In this document: piece by piece, positions 1 through 6,576 of the stretch
Layout: the number at the start of each line of letters is the position of its first letter
How positions within the stretch are numbered: the stretch's first letter is position 1
NCBI GenBank assembly: GCA_026770585.1
Contig: MU648547.1
Span: 1 to 11,248 of the forward strand
Origin: Baffinella frigidus
Taxonomy: Eukaryota > Cryptophyceae > Cryptomonadales > Baffinellaceae
DNA length: 11,248 nucleotides
Direction of reading: 5' to 3'
Program-made: the position numbers and the translations under genes
Notes under the pieces: model-generated
The model's database searches: none
What the model saw: the letters and a program-made list of their open reading frames with translations, nothing else
What the model was told of the DNA's origin: nothing

Positions 1-89
1 CTGAACGCTACAGGCCCCACGAGTCCCGAGGAGAATCCTGTCTTTCGTTAGTTTTATTCGAGCGGCCTCCGACCTTAGGAGGGCAGGTG

Positions 90-173
90 TTTCCAGTCAA
101 CTCTCTCTCAGAGGGACCGGGGTTTCCAGTCAACTCTCTCTCAGAAGGACCGGGGTTTCCAGTCAACTCTCTC
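90..173. repeat. 33-bp tandem repeat, about 2.5 copies
   Basis: Units begin with TTTCCAGTCAACTCTC at 90, 123 and 156, giving an exact 33-bp period; the third unit is truncated near 173. Units 1 and 2 differ by one base (AGAGGGACC versus AGAAGGACC). The period is a multiple of three, so the minus strand reads as an 11-residue repeat (ELTGNPGPSER), but that frame has no ATG after its upstream stop, so I treat it as non-coding. Just downstream GTGAATCCAC occurs twice (176 and 199), a second small duplication. Confidence 0.85.
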
Positions 174-449
174 AAGTGAATCCACTTCGGAGGCCTAGGT
201 GAATCCACGTCGGCGTCCTCATAACCTTGCGTCCGTAAGTGCCCTTAGAGCCTAGATACCCACTAGATACCCACACAAGGGAAAACTTGCAGCGGACCTG
301 GACGCGTTGCATGCGGATAGAGGACCTCTGGCAGTACGCGTATGGGGCAACTGATGTGCCTCCTCATTGCCTTCAGCGGGGCACTGCCGGCTGACGGGAC
401 TCGGGCCAGAGCGGGTTGTGTTCGGTTCTCAATGAAAATCTGTAACAAA
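174..449. other. Unassigned flank left of the inverted-repeat element
   Basis: No gene is recognisable here. TAGATACCCAC occurs twice in direct succession at about 253-273. Short ORFs cross the segment on both strands but are short, mutually overlapping and have no recognisable motif. The segment ends where the long inverted repeat begins at 450. Confidence 0.5.
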
Positions 450-815
450 GGACGTCAGGAGAATGAAAAAACGATAAAAACACGTTTTGTGCTATGTTAC
501 GGGTGGTTAATTCTATTTTGGGCATCATGCCCATGCCTAAGATAGCATAAAAGTTCATTTTCGACGATTTTTTTCAAATTCCTGATTTCCTGACCTGACC
601 TTGAATCCGCGAGGAGCCCATTTCTACAATAGAGTCACGATTTCGTCACTTTTCTCCGCTAGTTGTGTTTTCCTCTCAAACGGCGCCCTAGCGGCGCGCG
701 GTGGCGGGCAACAGGCCCAGTGAGGTGCGCAGGGTCAAGGGACGACCCATGCCGGGTGCTGTGCGCGAGGGCGGCGCCAGCGGGGGCGGTCTCGGGGGTT
801 TGTGCTGGGGGTGTG
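450..815 (+). repeat. Left terminal inverted repeat
   Basis: This arm matches the reverse complement of 1885-2246. It runs from GGACGTCAGG to about GGGGGTGTGTC, where similarity stops. It contains an internal mini-hairpin, GGGCAT-C-ATGCCC, near 520. Relative to the other arm it carries a short extra block, GAGCCCATTTCT, near 614-625. The outer half is AT-rich and the inner half strongly GC-rich. Confidence 0.85.
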
Positions 816-1884
816 TCTCGATTTGGTTCGGGTACCAGTTTCTGAGGCCCTTGGCCGTGCCTCAGCTGCCTCTGGCGCGCGCGAGTGCCGCGCATTTCCG
901 CTGCAGTCCATCAGGGTGGTGTCAGGGTCAGTCGGGGCGCTCTGAATCAACTCCTGGCCCTGGCCGCCTGGCACGCGTGCACGCCTTTGCTACCCGGCCC
1001 CTGTCGCCTAATCCTCGGGAAATGATGAAGTCATTGCTTCAGGGTTCGCCCAGACCTTGAGATGTGCACCTTGAGTCTTGCGCAGCACTCGTGGGGTGTG
1101 ATCTGGCGTGTGTCCGGGTGCACCAGCGGCTGTTCAGTCACCGGTATTGGCGTCAGGGGCGCTCGACGCACAAACAGGATCAAACGCGGACCAAGTCCTT
1201 GGCCCGGCTCTGCAGCTGCTGTGGTCGCGCGGGTGTGTCGGAGAAGCCTTTAAACTAACCAGCACGTACTATGGTGGAGACTGACCGCTTTGGGTGAACT
1301 TTAGACACATATCAACGGAGGTATGAATATTTGGAGCATGTTGATGACCACCATGCACCATGCAAAAAGCTGTTGCAAGGGGGTTCCAACACCGTTCCGT
1401 GGTGCAAATTGCTACACAACCTCTGTGGGGATCATAACACATGCTAGGCCAAAGCAATCAAGTGTCAAACTCGGCAAGGCGCCGGCGTGGGCGTCCCAGA
1501 GCGCGGGCTTGGTGTCGAGACCAACTTCGAGTGCAATGACAAACACGGGCACGCTGCCGCTCATATCAACTGTTGGCAGCCAGAAATTGCTTCCGCACGA
1601 GCGCTAACGTGTAGCCTTCGCAGCGCAGCACCTCCTGGACCTGTCGCCCGACGGACACACCGCCAGCTCGGTCGCCCAAGACCCTCTCAAAGTTGCCCCC
1701 AAAATAGACCATCCCACCTCGCGTCCAGCCGTGTCTGTGTGCGGCGCCGCGCGCCGTGCGTCGGCCCAAACTCACCACCAACCACCCCCAGACTGGTGTG
1801 CGGTGTCAAAGGGCCCCAGCCTGAGGTCGGGCGCCCGCCCCAGTGGCGCTTCCGTAGTGCATTTCTAAACCTGGCGAGATTTGA
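816..1884. other. GC-rich centre of the TIR element, no assignable gene
   Basis: This is the interior between the inverted-repeat arms. ORFs of up to 189 codons exist, but the longest run on into the arms and overlap ORFs on the other strand, as expected by chance in GC-rich DNA. I find no transposase signature such as a DDE triad with conserved spacing. A less GC-rich patch lies at about 1260-1470. A minus-strand reading across 1566-1781 has a fairly natural residue mix but no ATG and no recognised domain. Confidence 0.5.
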
Positions 1885-2246
1885 CAGACACCCCCAGCAC
1901 AAACCCCCGAGACCGCCCCCGCTGGCGCCGCCCTCGCGCACAGCACCCGGCATGAGTCGTCCCTTGACCCTGCACACCTCACTGGGCCTGTTGCCCGCCA
2001 CCGCGCGCCGCCAGGGCGCCGTTCGAGAGGAAAACACAACTAGCGGAGAAAAGTGACGAAATCGTGACTCTATTGTAGTCCGCGCGCGGATTCAAGGTCA
2101 GGTCAGGAAATCAGGAATTTGAAAAAAATCGTCGAAAATGAACTTTTATGCTATCTTAGGCATGGGCATGATGCCCAAAATAGAATTAACCACCCGTAAC
2201 ATAGCACAAAACGTGTTTTTATCGTTTTTTCATTCTCCTGACGTCC
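1885..2246 (-). repeat. Right terminal inverted repeat
   Basis: This is the reverse complement of the left arm at 450-815. It lacks the GAGCCCATTTCT block of the left arm and has CGCGCGGA there instead. Similarity to the left arm ends near TTTGACAGACACCCC at about 1880-1893. Confidence 0.85.
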
Positions 2247-2267
2247 GTCCTTACCTCCCGTTTTAAA

Positions 2268-2295
2268 AATCTGCGCGGAGCCCATTTCTACAATA
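2268..2295 (+). repeat. 28-bp copy of a left-arm motif just outside the element
   Basis: This stretch ends in GGAGCCCATTTCTACAATA and matches 604-631 of the left arm at 26 of 28 positions, in the same orientation. It sits 21 bp beyond the right end of the element. The same block is missing from the right arm, so it is not simply part of the inverted repeat. Confidence 0.8.
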
Positions 2296-2392
2296 CTTTT
2301 TAAAAGTGCTGACGGGTTTCTGAAACGATTTTTCGTGAATTTGTACCACGAAATTCCCAGATCCGTCCCCTCGCCCACGTTTTTACAAATGT

Positions 2393-2809
2393 CTATAGTC
2401 CGTCAGCTAAATTACGGCAAAATAAGGGGTATTTTCTGATGAATCTCGTTTTCTTAAAAACCTCCACAATTGTGGGCCCGTGACACCAGTTTTCTGACCA
2501 AGCTTTTTTCTTTCTTTCATTAGATAACTTTGAGTGGTACTTATCGCTGGCCATCTCTGTAAAATCTGTAACTCGAAAGGTTTTTATTGAATCGCAATAC
2601 CACCACCACCCAATTATGCGCTTATTTTTCCTCTCTCTAACGAGGTACTCCACAGCTTTAAACTCGAAGGTCGCCGAAATCTCGAAATTTCGGCCCTGCC
2701 AATCACCTACGACCCAACTCGCACCCATGTCTCTACTCCACCCGGACGCTGCCTCCCGGCGTGCGTCGATGTGCAGCTCTGGCGTGAAGGCGGCGGCGGC
2801 GCCCGTCAT
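2393..2809 (-). CDS. Possible protein-coding fragment of unknown function
   Basis: A 138-codon minus-strand ORF starts at an ATG (2807-2809). I do not recognise the protein. Residues from about 35 on have a natural, non-repetitive composition rich in aromatic and charged residues, including a WWW triplet and a basic, glutamate-containing tract (KKKAWSENW). This differs from the low-complexity translations around it. No catalytic motif or membrane segment is visible. Near its 3' end it overlaps the left copy of the perfect 43-bp repeat, so that part of the reading may be repeat rather than gene. It could be an exon or remnant of a host gene or mobile-element gene, or chance. No splice sites were established. 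Confidence 0.3.
   Translation of the reverse strand: MTGAAAAFTPELHIDARREAASGWSRDMGASWVVGDWQGRNFEISATFEFKAVEYLVRERKNKRIIGWWWYCDSIKTFRVTDFTEMASDKYHSKLSNERKKKAWSENWCHGPTIVEVFKKTRFIRKYPLFCRNLADGL
2435..2477 (+). repeat. Perfect 43-bp direct repeat, copy 1
   Basis: This is identical to 3884-3926 at all 43 positions. The unit runs from TCTGATGAATCTCG to CACAATTGTGGGC and includes the 12-bp palindrome CCACAATTGTGG. The copies are 1449 bp apart and enclose the GC-rich repeat region. Confidence 0.95.
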
Positions 2810-2892
2810 TCCAGCGGTGGCGGGAAGGAGGAATTGCCTGCGCAGAAGGCATGGATGTCAGGGACCGGCCTGGAGCAGGTCAAGCCAGAGGA

Positions 2893-3567
2893 GAGATGCT
2901 GGCAGCGATCCATCGCGCGGGGTTCGCGCGGCGACCCAGAGAGGCAGAGATCGGAGTGGTGTGGAGAGAAGAGCGACCTGGGGCGGCGGGTCCTCAGCAG
3001 GTACGTTCCAGGTGCTTGGTCGCAGAGGGAAGGACCTGCCAAGAGTGCAGAATGTCAGGGACCCCGGAGCAGGTTGGTTCAAGAGCGATGCTGGCGGCGG
3101 GGAATCGCAGCGCGGGGTCTGTGGCCCATGGAGAGAGGGGTGAGGACCTGTGGCGTCCAGCGGAGGCTGCTGCGGCGACACTAGGGGCCGCGATTCATGT
3201 GTGGCACAGAGCGTGTCACGGATCCTCTTCAGTCTCTGAGTTGAGATGCTGGCCAAGCGCGCGGGATTCTCGCGGCGACGCAGAGAGACAGAGATCGCGG
3301 TGGTGTTGAGAGAGGGGCGACCTGGGGCGGCGGGTCCTCGGCAGAGACGGTGCAGGTGCTTGGTCGCAGAGGGCAGAATGTCAGGGACCCCGGAGCAGGT
3401 CGGTTCAAGAGCGATGCTGGCAGCGGGGAGACGCAGCGCGGAGTCTGTGACCCGCGGAGAGAAGGGCGGGGACCTGTGGCGACCAGCGGAGACTGCGGCG
3501 GCGGTGCTAGAGGTCGCGGTTCCTGCGTGGCAGAGAGCGTGTCACCGATCCTCTTCAGTCTTTGAGA
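2893..3567. repeat. Two-unit degenerate GC-rich tandem repeat (~350 bp)
   Basis: Unit 1 (about 2893-3242) and unit 2 (about 3243-3567) align over almost their whole length. Both open with GAGATGCTGGC, share ACCTGGGGCGGCGGGTCCTC, AATGTCAGGGACCCCGGAGC and GAGCGATGCTGGC, and end near GATCCTCTTCAGTCT. A partial earlier copy of the TGTCAGGGACC piece lies at about 2854, so there is also a shorter internal duplication. The offset of about 350 bp is not a multiple of three; the same protein-like reading therefore changes frame between units. That argues against a current repeat protein, although each unit is open for over 100 codons. Confidence 0.8.
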
Positions 3568-3599
3568 TTTGCAAAAAATCTGGTGCAGATGATGACCAC

Positions 3600-3636
3600 T
3601 TGACTGGTCAAACGGAGCGATTCAAGAATCGCTCCG
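3600..3636. other. Two adjacent perfect inverted repeats
   Basis: TTGAC-TG-GTCAA lies at 3600-3611. It is followed directly by an 11-bp perfect inverted repeat at 3613-3636, CGGAGCGATTC and its complement separated by AA. The second could form a strong stem in RNA or a cruciform in DNA. No T-run follows and no terminator role is claimed. Confidence 0.7.
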
Positions 3637-3666
3637 AATCTAATAGATGGACTCAAATTACCAACA

Positions 3667-3771
3667 GTGGATAATTAAATCGGTTGATAGGAAGGTCCCA
3701 CCTTGCCTAGGCATGTCCTACTGTAGGCAAATAGAAGGACGGCTGAACATTGTGGATAATTAATTCGGTTG
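3667..3771 (+). repeat. 20-bp direct repeat pair, 85 bp apart
   Basis: Copies at 3667-3686 and 3752-3771 share GTGGATAATTAA, one variable base, then TCGGTTG (19 of 20 identical). They lie 160-260 bp upstream of the methyltransferase ATG. They could be promoter-proximal sites or simply a small duplication; nothing distinguishes these. Confidence 0.7.
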
Positions 3772-3883
3772 GTCGAATTCTTTTATAATTCGAAAAATCC
3801 ATAGGACCCTACGGTATGAAGGACCCCCCCAGTTCGTATGGCCATAGACTTTTAAACAAAGATGGAAAGGATTTCGTTGCTTG

Positions 3884-3926
3884 TCTGATGAATCTCGTTT
3901 TCTTAAAAACCTCCACAATTGTGGGC
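3884..3926 (+). repeat. Perfect 43-bp direct repeat, copy 2
   Basis: This is identical to 2435-2477. It ends 2 bp before the first ATG of the methyltransferase gene at 3929, so the gene's immediate 5' leader is repeat sequence. Reading in frame through the repeat would need a non-ATG start at 3881, which I reject. Confidence 0.95.
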
Positions 3927-3928
3927 TA

Positions 3929-5035
3929 ATGATGCGTTCTTCCTGTGGACGGAAAATTGGTTTCCAATTGTGTCTTGCGGTCCTCACTTCTTCCCTTGCA
4001 ATTTATTTCTCTCGTCTCTTCGATTTGAAAGAGGCGGGGGGGGGGTCGTTGGCGATCAAGAAAACGCCGGAAGACATGCCCGATCTCGTCTCGGTTGATT
4101 TTTTCTCGGAGGCCTTGGCGCTGCGCAAGGATTCCCGCAAGCAATCGGTTGCAACGGACCTCACAGTGCCGCAGGTCCTCACAGTTCAAAATTCAACAGA
4201 GTTGAGAGCAGCCGCAACTGTTGTGGCCGCTCTCGCCTCGGTTGATATTTCAGGAAATGCAGATGGCTGCGAGCGTCCTTGGATGGCAAGCCCAGATTCT
4301 TTGTCTCGCTTCGGGATGGCTCACAGCACACGCACAGACAAGTTCACAAAACATCGATTCCAACACATGTACCATGTGGTCCTCTCTCAGATGTATCGCG
4401 AGAAGTGCCGCGGTCGTACAGCCGAAGAGCGCACGCTGCGAATGTTGGAAATCGGTCTTGGTTGCCGCATGCACCATGGACCTGGTGGAGGCGTGGCTTT
4501 GATGAGGGCACTGATCACCCCCCCGGTCACTCTCGAGATGCATGTGCTGGAATTCGATCGCGAGTGCGCCCTGCAGTGGGCAAAGGGGTTTCCGAAGCAG
4601 GCTGTCATTCACACTGGGGACCAATCCAGCGCAACCGACTTGCGCAGGGTTGTGGATGAGGCAAAGCGGCCATTTGAATTGATCGTGGACGATGGCTCAC
4701 ATCTCAATGCCCACCAGATCTTTTCTGCCAAAACCCTCTTTCCTGCTCTGGCCCTTGGAGGCGTGTACGTGGTCGAAGACATTCACAGCGCGTGCAAGAA
4801 ATGGAGGGCCAACCAACCATATCGCGTCGAGCATGTTGATGGGACCCCGGGGTGCATGCAAACCGAGAAAGGCGAGAAGACGATTGTGGCACATGCTCTA
4901 GAGTGGGTCAAGTCCTTGGCGATCATGAAAACGCCGGAAGACATGCCCGATCTCGTCTCGGTTGAATTTTTCTCGGAGGCCTTGGCGCTGCGCAAGGATT
5001 CCCGCAAGCAATCGGTTGCACCTGCGGCACTGTGA
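3929..5035 (+). CDS. Membrane-anchored SAM-dependent (sugar O-)methyltransferase
   Basis: The 368-residue protein probably transfers a methyl group from S-adenosylmethionine to a hydroxyl, most likely on a sugar. Residues 10-31 are hydrophobic after a short basic N-terminus (RSSCGRK), a likely signal anchor that would place the enzyme in the secretory pathway or Golgi. Residues 40-75 are a duplicate of 329-364. The domain starts near 129 with the S-T-RTDK...HRF segment typical of this family. SAM motif I is MLEIGLGC (172-179), the acidic ribose-binding residue is in LEFD (207-210), and VDDGSH (253-258) matches the metal/active-site motif of macrolide-sugar O-methyltransferases such as MycE. 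GGVYVVED (277-284) follows. The family and motif assignment comes from pattern recognition. I chose the ATG at 3929 because it gives the anchor and lies just past the 43-bp repeat; 3932 is also possible. There is no intron inside the ORF. The acceptor substrate is unknown. Confidence 0.82.
   Translation: MMRSSCGRKIGFQLCLAVLTSSLAIYFSRLFDLKEAGGGSLAIKKTPEDMPDLVSVDFFSEALALRKDSRKQSVATDLTVPQVLTVQNSTELRAAATVVAALASVDISGNADGCERPWMASPDSLSRFGMAHSTRTDKFTKHRFQHMYHVVLSQMYREKCRGRTAEERTLRMLEIGLGCRMHHGPGGGVALMRALITPPVTLEMHVLEFDRECALQWAKGFPKQAVIHTGDQSSATDLRRVVDEAKRPFELIVDDGSHLNAHQIFSAKTLFPALALGGVYVVEDIHSACKKWRANQPYRVEHVDGTPGCMQTEKGEKTIVAHALEWVKSLAIMKTPEDMPDLVSVEFFSEALALRKDSRKQSVAPAAL
4049..4153 (+). repeat. 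In-frame 105-bp duplication inside the methyltransferase gene, 5' copy
   Basis: This matches 4916-5020 at 103 of 105 bases, offset 867 bp (289 codons), so both copies are read in the same frame. Both differences change residues (K to M and D to E). The 5' copy lies in the stem between membrane anchor and catalytic domain, directly after a run of ten G (4036-4045). The 3' copy occupies the natural end of the methyltransferase fold, so the 5' copy is the likely insertion. Confidence 0.95.
4916..5020 (+). repeat. In-frame 105-bp duplication, 3' copy
   Basis: This partner of 4049-4153 encodes the last stretch of the domain (from SLAIMKTPEDM to RKQSVA), followed by only four residues before the stop. 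Family members end with a comparable segment in which a central strand carries an E-A-x-x-R/K pattern, so this copy is probably the original. Confidence 0.95.
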
Positions 5036-5120
5036 GGAACGCGTGACGAATATTGTGAGGTGGCCTCCTTGTCTCATCTCTCCTGTGTGAGACGCGCGTG
5101 GTACAGGGGTACATCGCTCA

Positions 5121-5252
5121 TAAGAAACGGCTCATGAGGAAGGGGGGTTCTCAAAACGCCATGCTTGCCATTCTTAATTGTTAAGAAACGCAGGGAAACG
5201 ACCGCCCTTTCTCTCTTAATTATTAAGCTTTTTCTTATTTAAGAAACGCACA
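5121..5252. repeat. 3' flank with ~60-bp spaced TAAGAAACG motifs and small palindromes
   Basis: TAAGAAACG occurs at 5121, 5182 and 5240, spaced 61 and 58 bp. Three small inverted repeats surround them: TTCTTAA-TTG-TTAAGAA (5171-5187), CTTAA-TTA-TTAAG (about 5215-5227) and TTTCTTA-TT-TAAGAAA. They begin about 85 bp after the methyltransferase stop codon and may lie in its 3' UTR or terminator region. No classical AATAAA polyadenylation signal is present. Confidence 0.6.
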
Positions 5253-5355
5253 CAAACACATTGCCTCTCGTCTTCATCCTCGGCCTCGCCGCTCTCGCTG
5301 CCCTCGTTGCCCCAATCTCAATACAGAATCCTAAGGCGTATAATAGGGTGGAATC
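5253..5355 (+). other. Pyrimidine-rich stretch with possible 3' splice site
   Basis: The plus strand is rich in C and T from 5260 to 5310 and then reads CTCAATACAG, which could be a splice acceptor near 5325. The same strand, open from a stop at about 5238 to a TGA near 5359, encodes a short hydrophobic leader-like run (LVFILGLAALAALVAP) without an ATG. This may be an exon fragment, or the shadow of the minus-strand ORF that ends at 5318. Confidence 0.25.
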
Positions 5356-6118
5356 TTGAAAGGATTTTTTTTGCCGAACGGTGACCCCGATGAAGCGATT
5401 TGAGCTCGCATTTGCTGCCAAAATACTGGTTCCCGTTCGCAGAAGCTCTCCATCTTGGCAGACGTTCACTTTCTGTGAGTACTGTGAGGGTGCGGGGAGT
5501 TAGGCCCATCTCTCGAAGTGAAGCCCGGAACGAGACATTTAACCCGAGTGAATTCGGGGCACGTAGCGTGATGTAAGCGCACGTGTCAGAAGCAACACAC
5601 TCTTGGAAGTAAAATGTCGAGAGTTCCGAGATCGTGACCCTGTGTCGCTCCTTCCTCTGCGCAACTTCGCTCGCAACTGCGCCCGCGGGGTGTTGGAACA
5701 GCACAACGAACCAGACCCATGTGGTCGGGCTTGCCCCCGCTGTTTCGAGAAAAACAGCACCCAGGAATAGATTCAGAGCGTTCATTTCACACCTCGACCC
5801 ACAAGATGCTAAGATTGAGACCAGACCTGCCATTGACAGAAGCAAAGGAATACCCCAGGCCGCCAAGAGTTGGAATGAACCCAAGCATGGCAGAGCGCCG
5901 AAGAGCATGCCCCTTGACCTGCAGGAAACACTTGCTGTGATGACTCCGTGTGATTGCTGGCACCCCGTGTCTCGGGATTCAAAGAGCAGCTGAGGCAGAA
6001 AACTGCCCTGCGCGCAGCAGGGGAAAGCCTGCAGCGTCCGTTCCAGCTGCTCGCACTCGCGAAAACACTTGACGCCAGCGGTACCAGAGGCTCGCACGGG
6101 GTGCAAGGGACGCGGCAT
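5318..6118 (-). CDS. Hypothetical membrane or secreted protein
   Basis: This 266-codon minus-strand ORF starts at an ATG (6116-6118). I do not recognise a family. Two hydrophobic stretches lie at about residues 81-105 and 115-142. They are followed by a polar region of about 120 residues with cysteines at 174, 180 and 237 and one possible N-glycosylation site (NVS, 194-196). An internal ATG at codon 112 (5783-5785) would give a 155-residue protein starting MNALNLFLGAVFL, which looks like a signal peptide or anchor and may be the true start. The first 70 residues are less gene-like. The reading survives 800 bp without a stop in DNA of moderate GC, which supports coding weakly. It converges toward the methyltransferase gene. 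Confidence 0.4.
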   Translation of the reverse strand: MPRPLHPVRASGTAGVKCFRECEQLERTLQAFPCCAQGSFLPQLLFESRDTGCQQSHGVITASVSCRSRGMLFGALPCLGSFQLLAAWGIPLLLSMAGLVSILASCGSRCEMNALNLFLGAVFLETAGASPTTWVWFVVLFQHPAGAVASEVAQRKERHRVTISELSTFYFQECVASDTCAYITLRAPNSLGLNVSFRASLREMGLTPRTLTVLTESERLPRWRASANGNQYFGSKCELKSLHRGHRSAKKILSRFHPIIRLRILY

Positions 6119-6128
6119 GGATGCCGCG
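6111..6128. other. Perfect palindrome linking two divergent ATGs
   Basis: CGCGGCAT-GG-ATGCCGCG is an 8+2+8 inverted repeat. Each arm holds an ATG, so the minus-strand ORF (start 6118) and a plus-strand ORF (start 6121) begin back to back, 2 bp apart, both with MPR. If either is expressed, the start codon would lie in a strong hairpin. Confidence 0.8.
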
Positions 6129-6261
6129 TGTTTTCTGGCACCCCCGCCGCCGCCCCCGGGGAGGGGATACGACCGAGCGTATCTATGTCCCTCCCAGCTA
6201 TTCCTGGGCCCCGGAGATGGGGGGGTGTCAGGACACTACGTCAAACGAGCCCTACGGATAA
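6121..6261 (+). CDS. Short ORF, 46 codons, MPRVFWHPRR start
   Basis: This small ATG ORF encodes MPRVFWHPRR followed by a hydrophilic tail rich in P, S, T and G. It is listed because its first ten codons recur at 6283, which would be unusual for two independent chance ORFs, although the duplication is at DNA level. No function is assigned. It may be a leader exon, a uORF or chance. Confidence 0.2.
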   Translation: MPRVFWHPRRRPRGGDTTERIYVPPSYSWAPEMGGCQDTTSNEPYG

Positions 6262-6313
6262 CTGTTTGATCCCGAGAAAATTATGCCGCGTGTTTTCTGG
6301 CATCCTCGCCGCC
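6121..6313 (+). repeat. ~30-bp direct repeat at 6121 and 6283
   Basis: ATGCCGCGTGTTTTCTGGCA is identical at 6121-6140 and 6283-6302. A further ~11 bp of CGCCGCC-like sequence is similar with four mismatches. The offset is 162 bp, a multiple of three. Confidence 0.85.
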
Positions 6314-6555
6314 TCCTCCAAATATTCAGTGCAAAGTTCTTATTTTTCATGACAATGCTGACCGCTGGAATTTTCATGTGCAGACTTGCGTTCGCAGCCA
6401 CAACTACAACACGGTGGAGTCTTGCTCGGTCGGGGTCTCCAGTCGCTCGCGCGGTACAACTCCGGGTCCTCCCCGTCGTTCGTGGTCGGTGTCGCGGCAA
6501 ATCAAGCTCAACTCCACCTACACGGCCTCCGTTGAGAGGGGAAGGAGGAGAGTGA
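6283..6555 (+). CDS. Possible secreted or signal-anchored short protein, 90 codons
   Basis: This ATG ORF starts with the same ten residues as the ORF at 6121. A hydrophobic segment follows at about residues 17-38 (FLFFMTMLTAGIFMCRLAFA) ending in AFA-A, which has the shape of a signal peptide with a cleavage site. The rest is basic and low in complexity. It overlaps the start of the GCTAACG repeat region by nothing and ends 15-20 bp before it. It may be the first exon of a longer gene; no donor site was established. Confidence 0.3.
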   Translation: MPRVFWHPRRLLQIFSAKFLFFMTMLTAGIFMCRLAFAATTTTRWSLARSGSPVARAVQLRVLPVVRGRCRGKSSSTPPTRPPLRGEGGE

Positions 6556-6576
6556 AGCAACGGGGGCGACGCTCCG

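Larger units (their letters stand above)
450..2246. mobile_element. Long-TIR (foldback/MULE-like) non-autonomous DNA element
   Basis: A 1797-bp segment is bounded by arms of about 365 bp that are reverse complements of each other. The outer ~160 bp of the arms are identical; further in I see only four substitutions, all transitions, plus one short indel block. The outermost bases are GGACGTCAGG at the left and CCTGACGTCC at the right. The ~1.07-kb GC-rich centre contains no ORF I can assign to a transposase. Long arms with a non-coding centre fit foldback or Mutator-like non-autonomous elements, which usually make a target duplication of about 9 bp. None is visible: the flanks (GTAACAAA and GTCCTTACC) do not match, so the family is not settled. 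The near-identity of the arms implies recent mobility or arm-to-arm conversion. Confidence 0.75.

Noticed and set aside
8-208. Minus-strand ORF with an 11-residue repeat
   Set aside because: It has no ATG after the upstream stop, and its length comes from the 33-bp tandem repeat having a period divisible by three.
342-545. Plus-strand ORF entering the left arm, and the similar minus-strand ORF at 2151-2378
   Set aside because: The two share a C-terminal translation only because the arms are inverted copies; the N-terminal parts are unrelated flank sequence.
1062-1258. Overlapping ORFs with a cysteine cluster (LCSCCG) considered as zinc-finger or transposase remnant
   Set aside because: They are too short, with no second zinc-binding half and no conserved acidic residues.
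2435-2500. C/D-box snoRNA in the 43-bp repeat (TGATGA followed by CTGA)
   Set aside because: The flanks cannot form the terminal stem, and the second copy lacks the D box at the same distance.
3881-3928. Upstream extension of the methyltransferase ORF to 3881
   Set aside because: It needs a TTG start and consists of the 43-bp repeat; the ATG at 3929 directly gives a plausible signal anchor.
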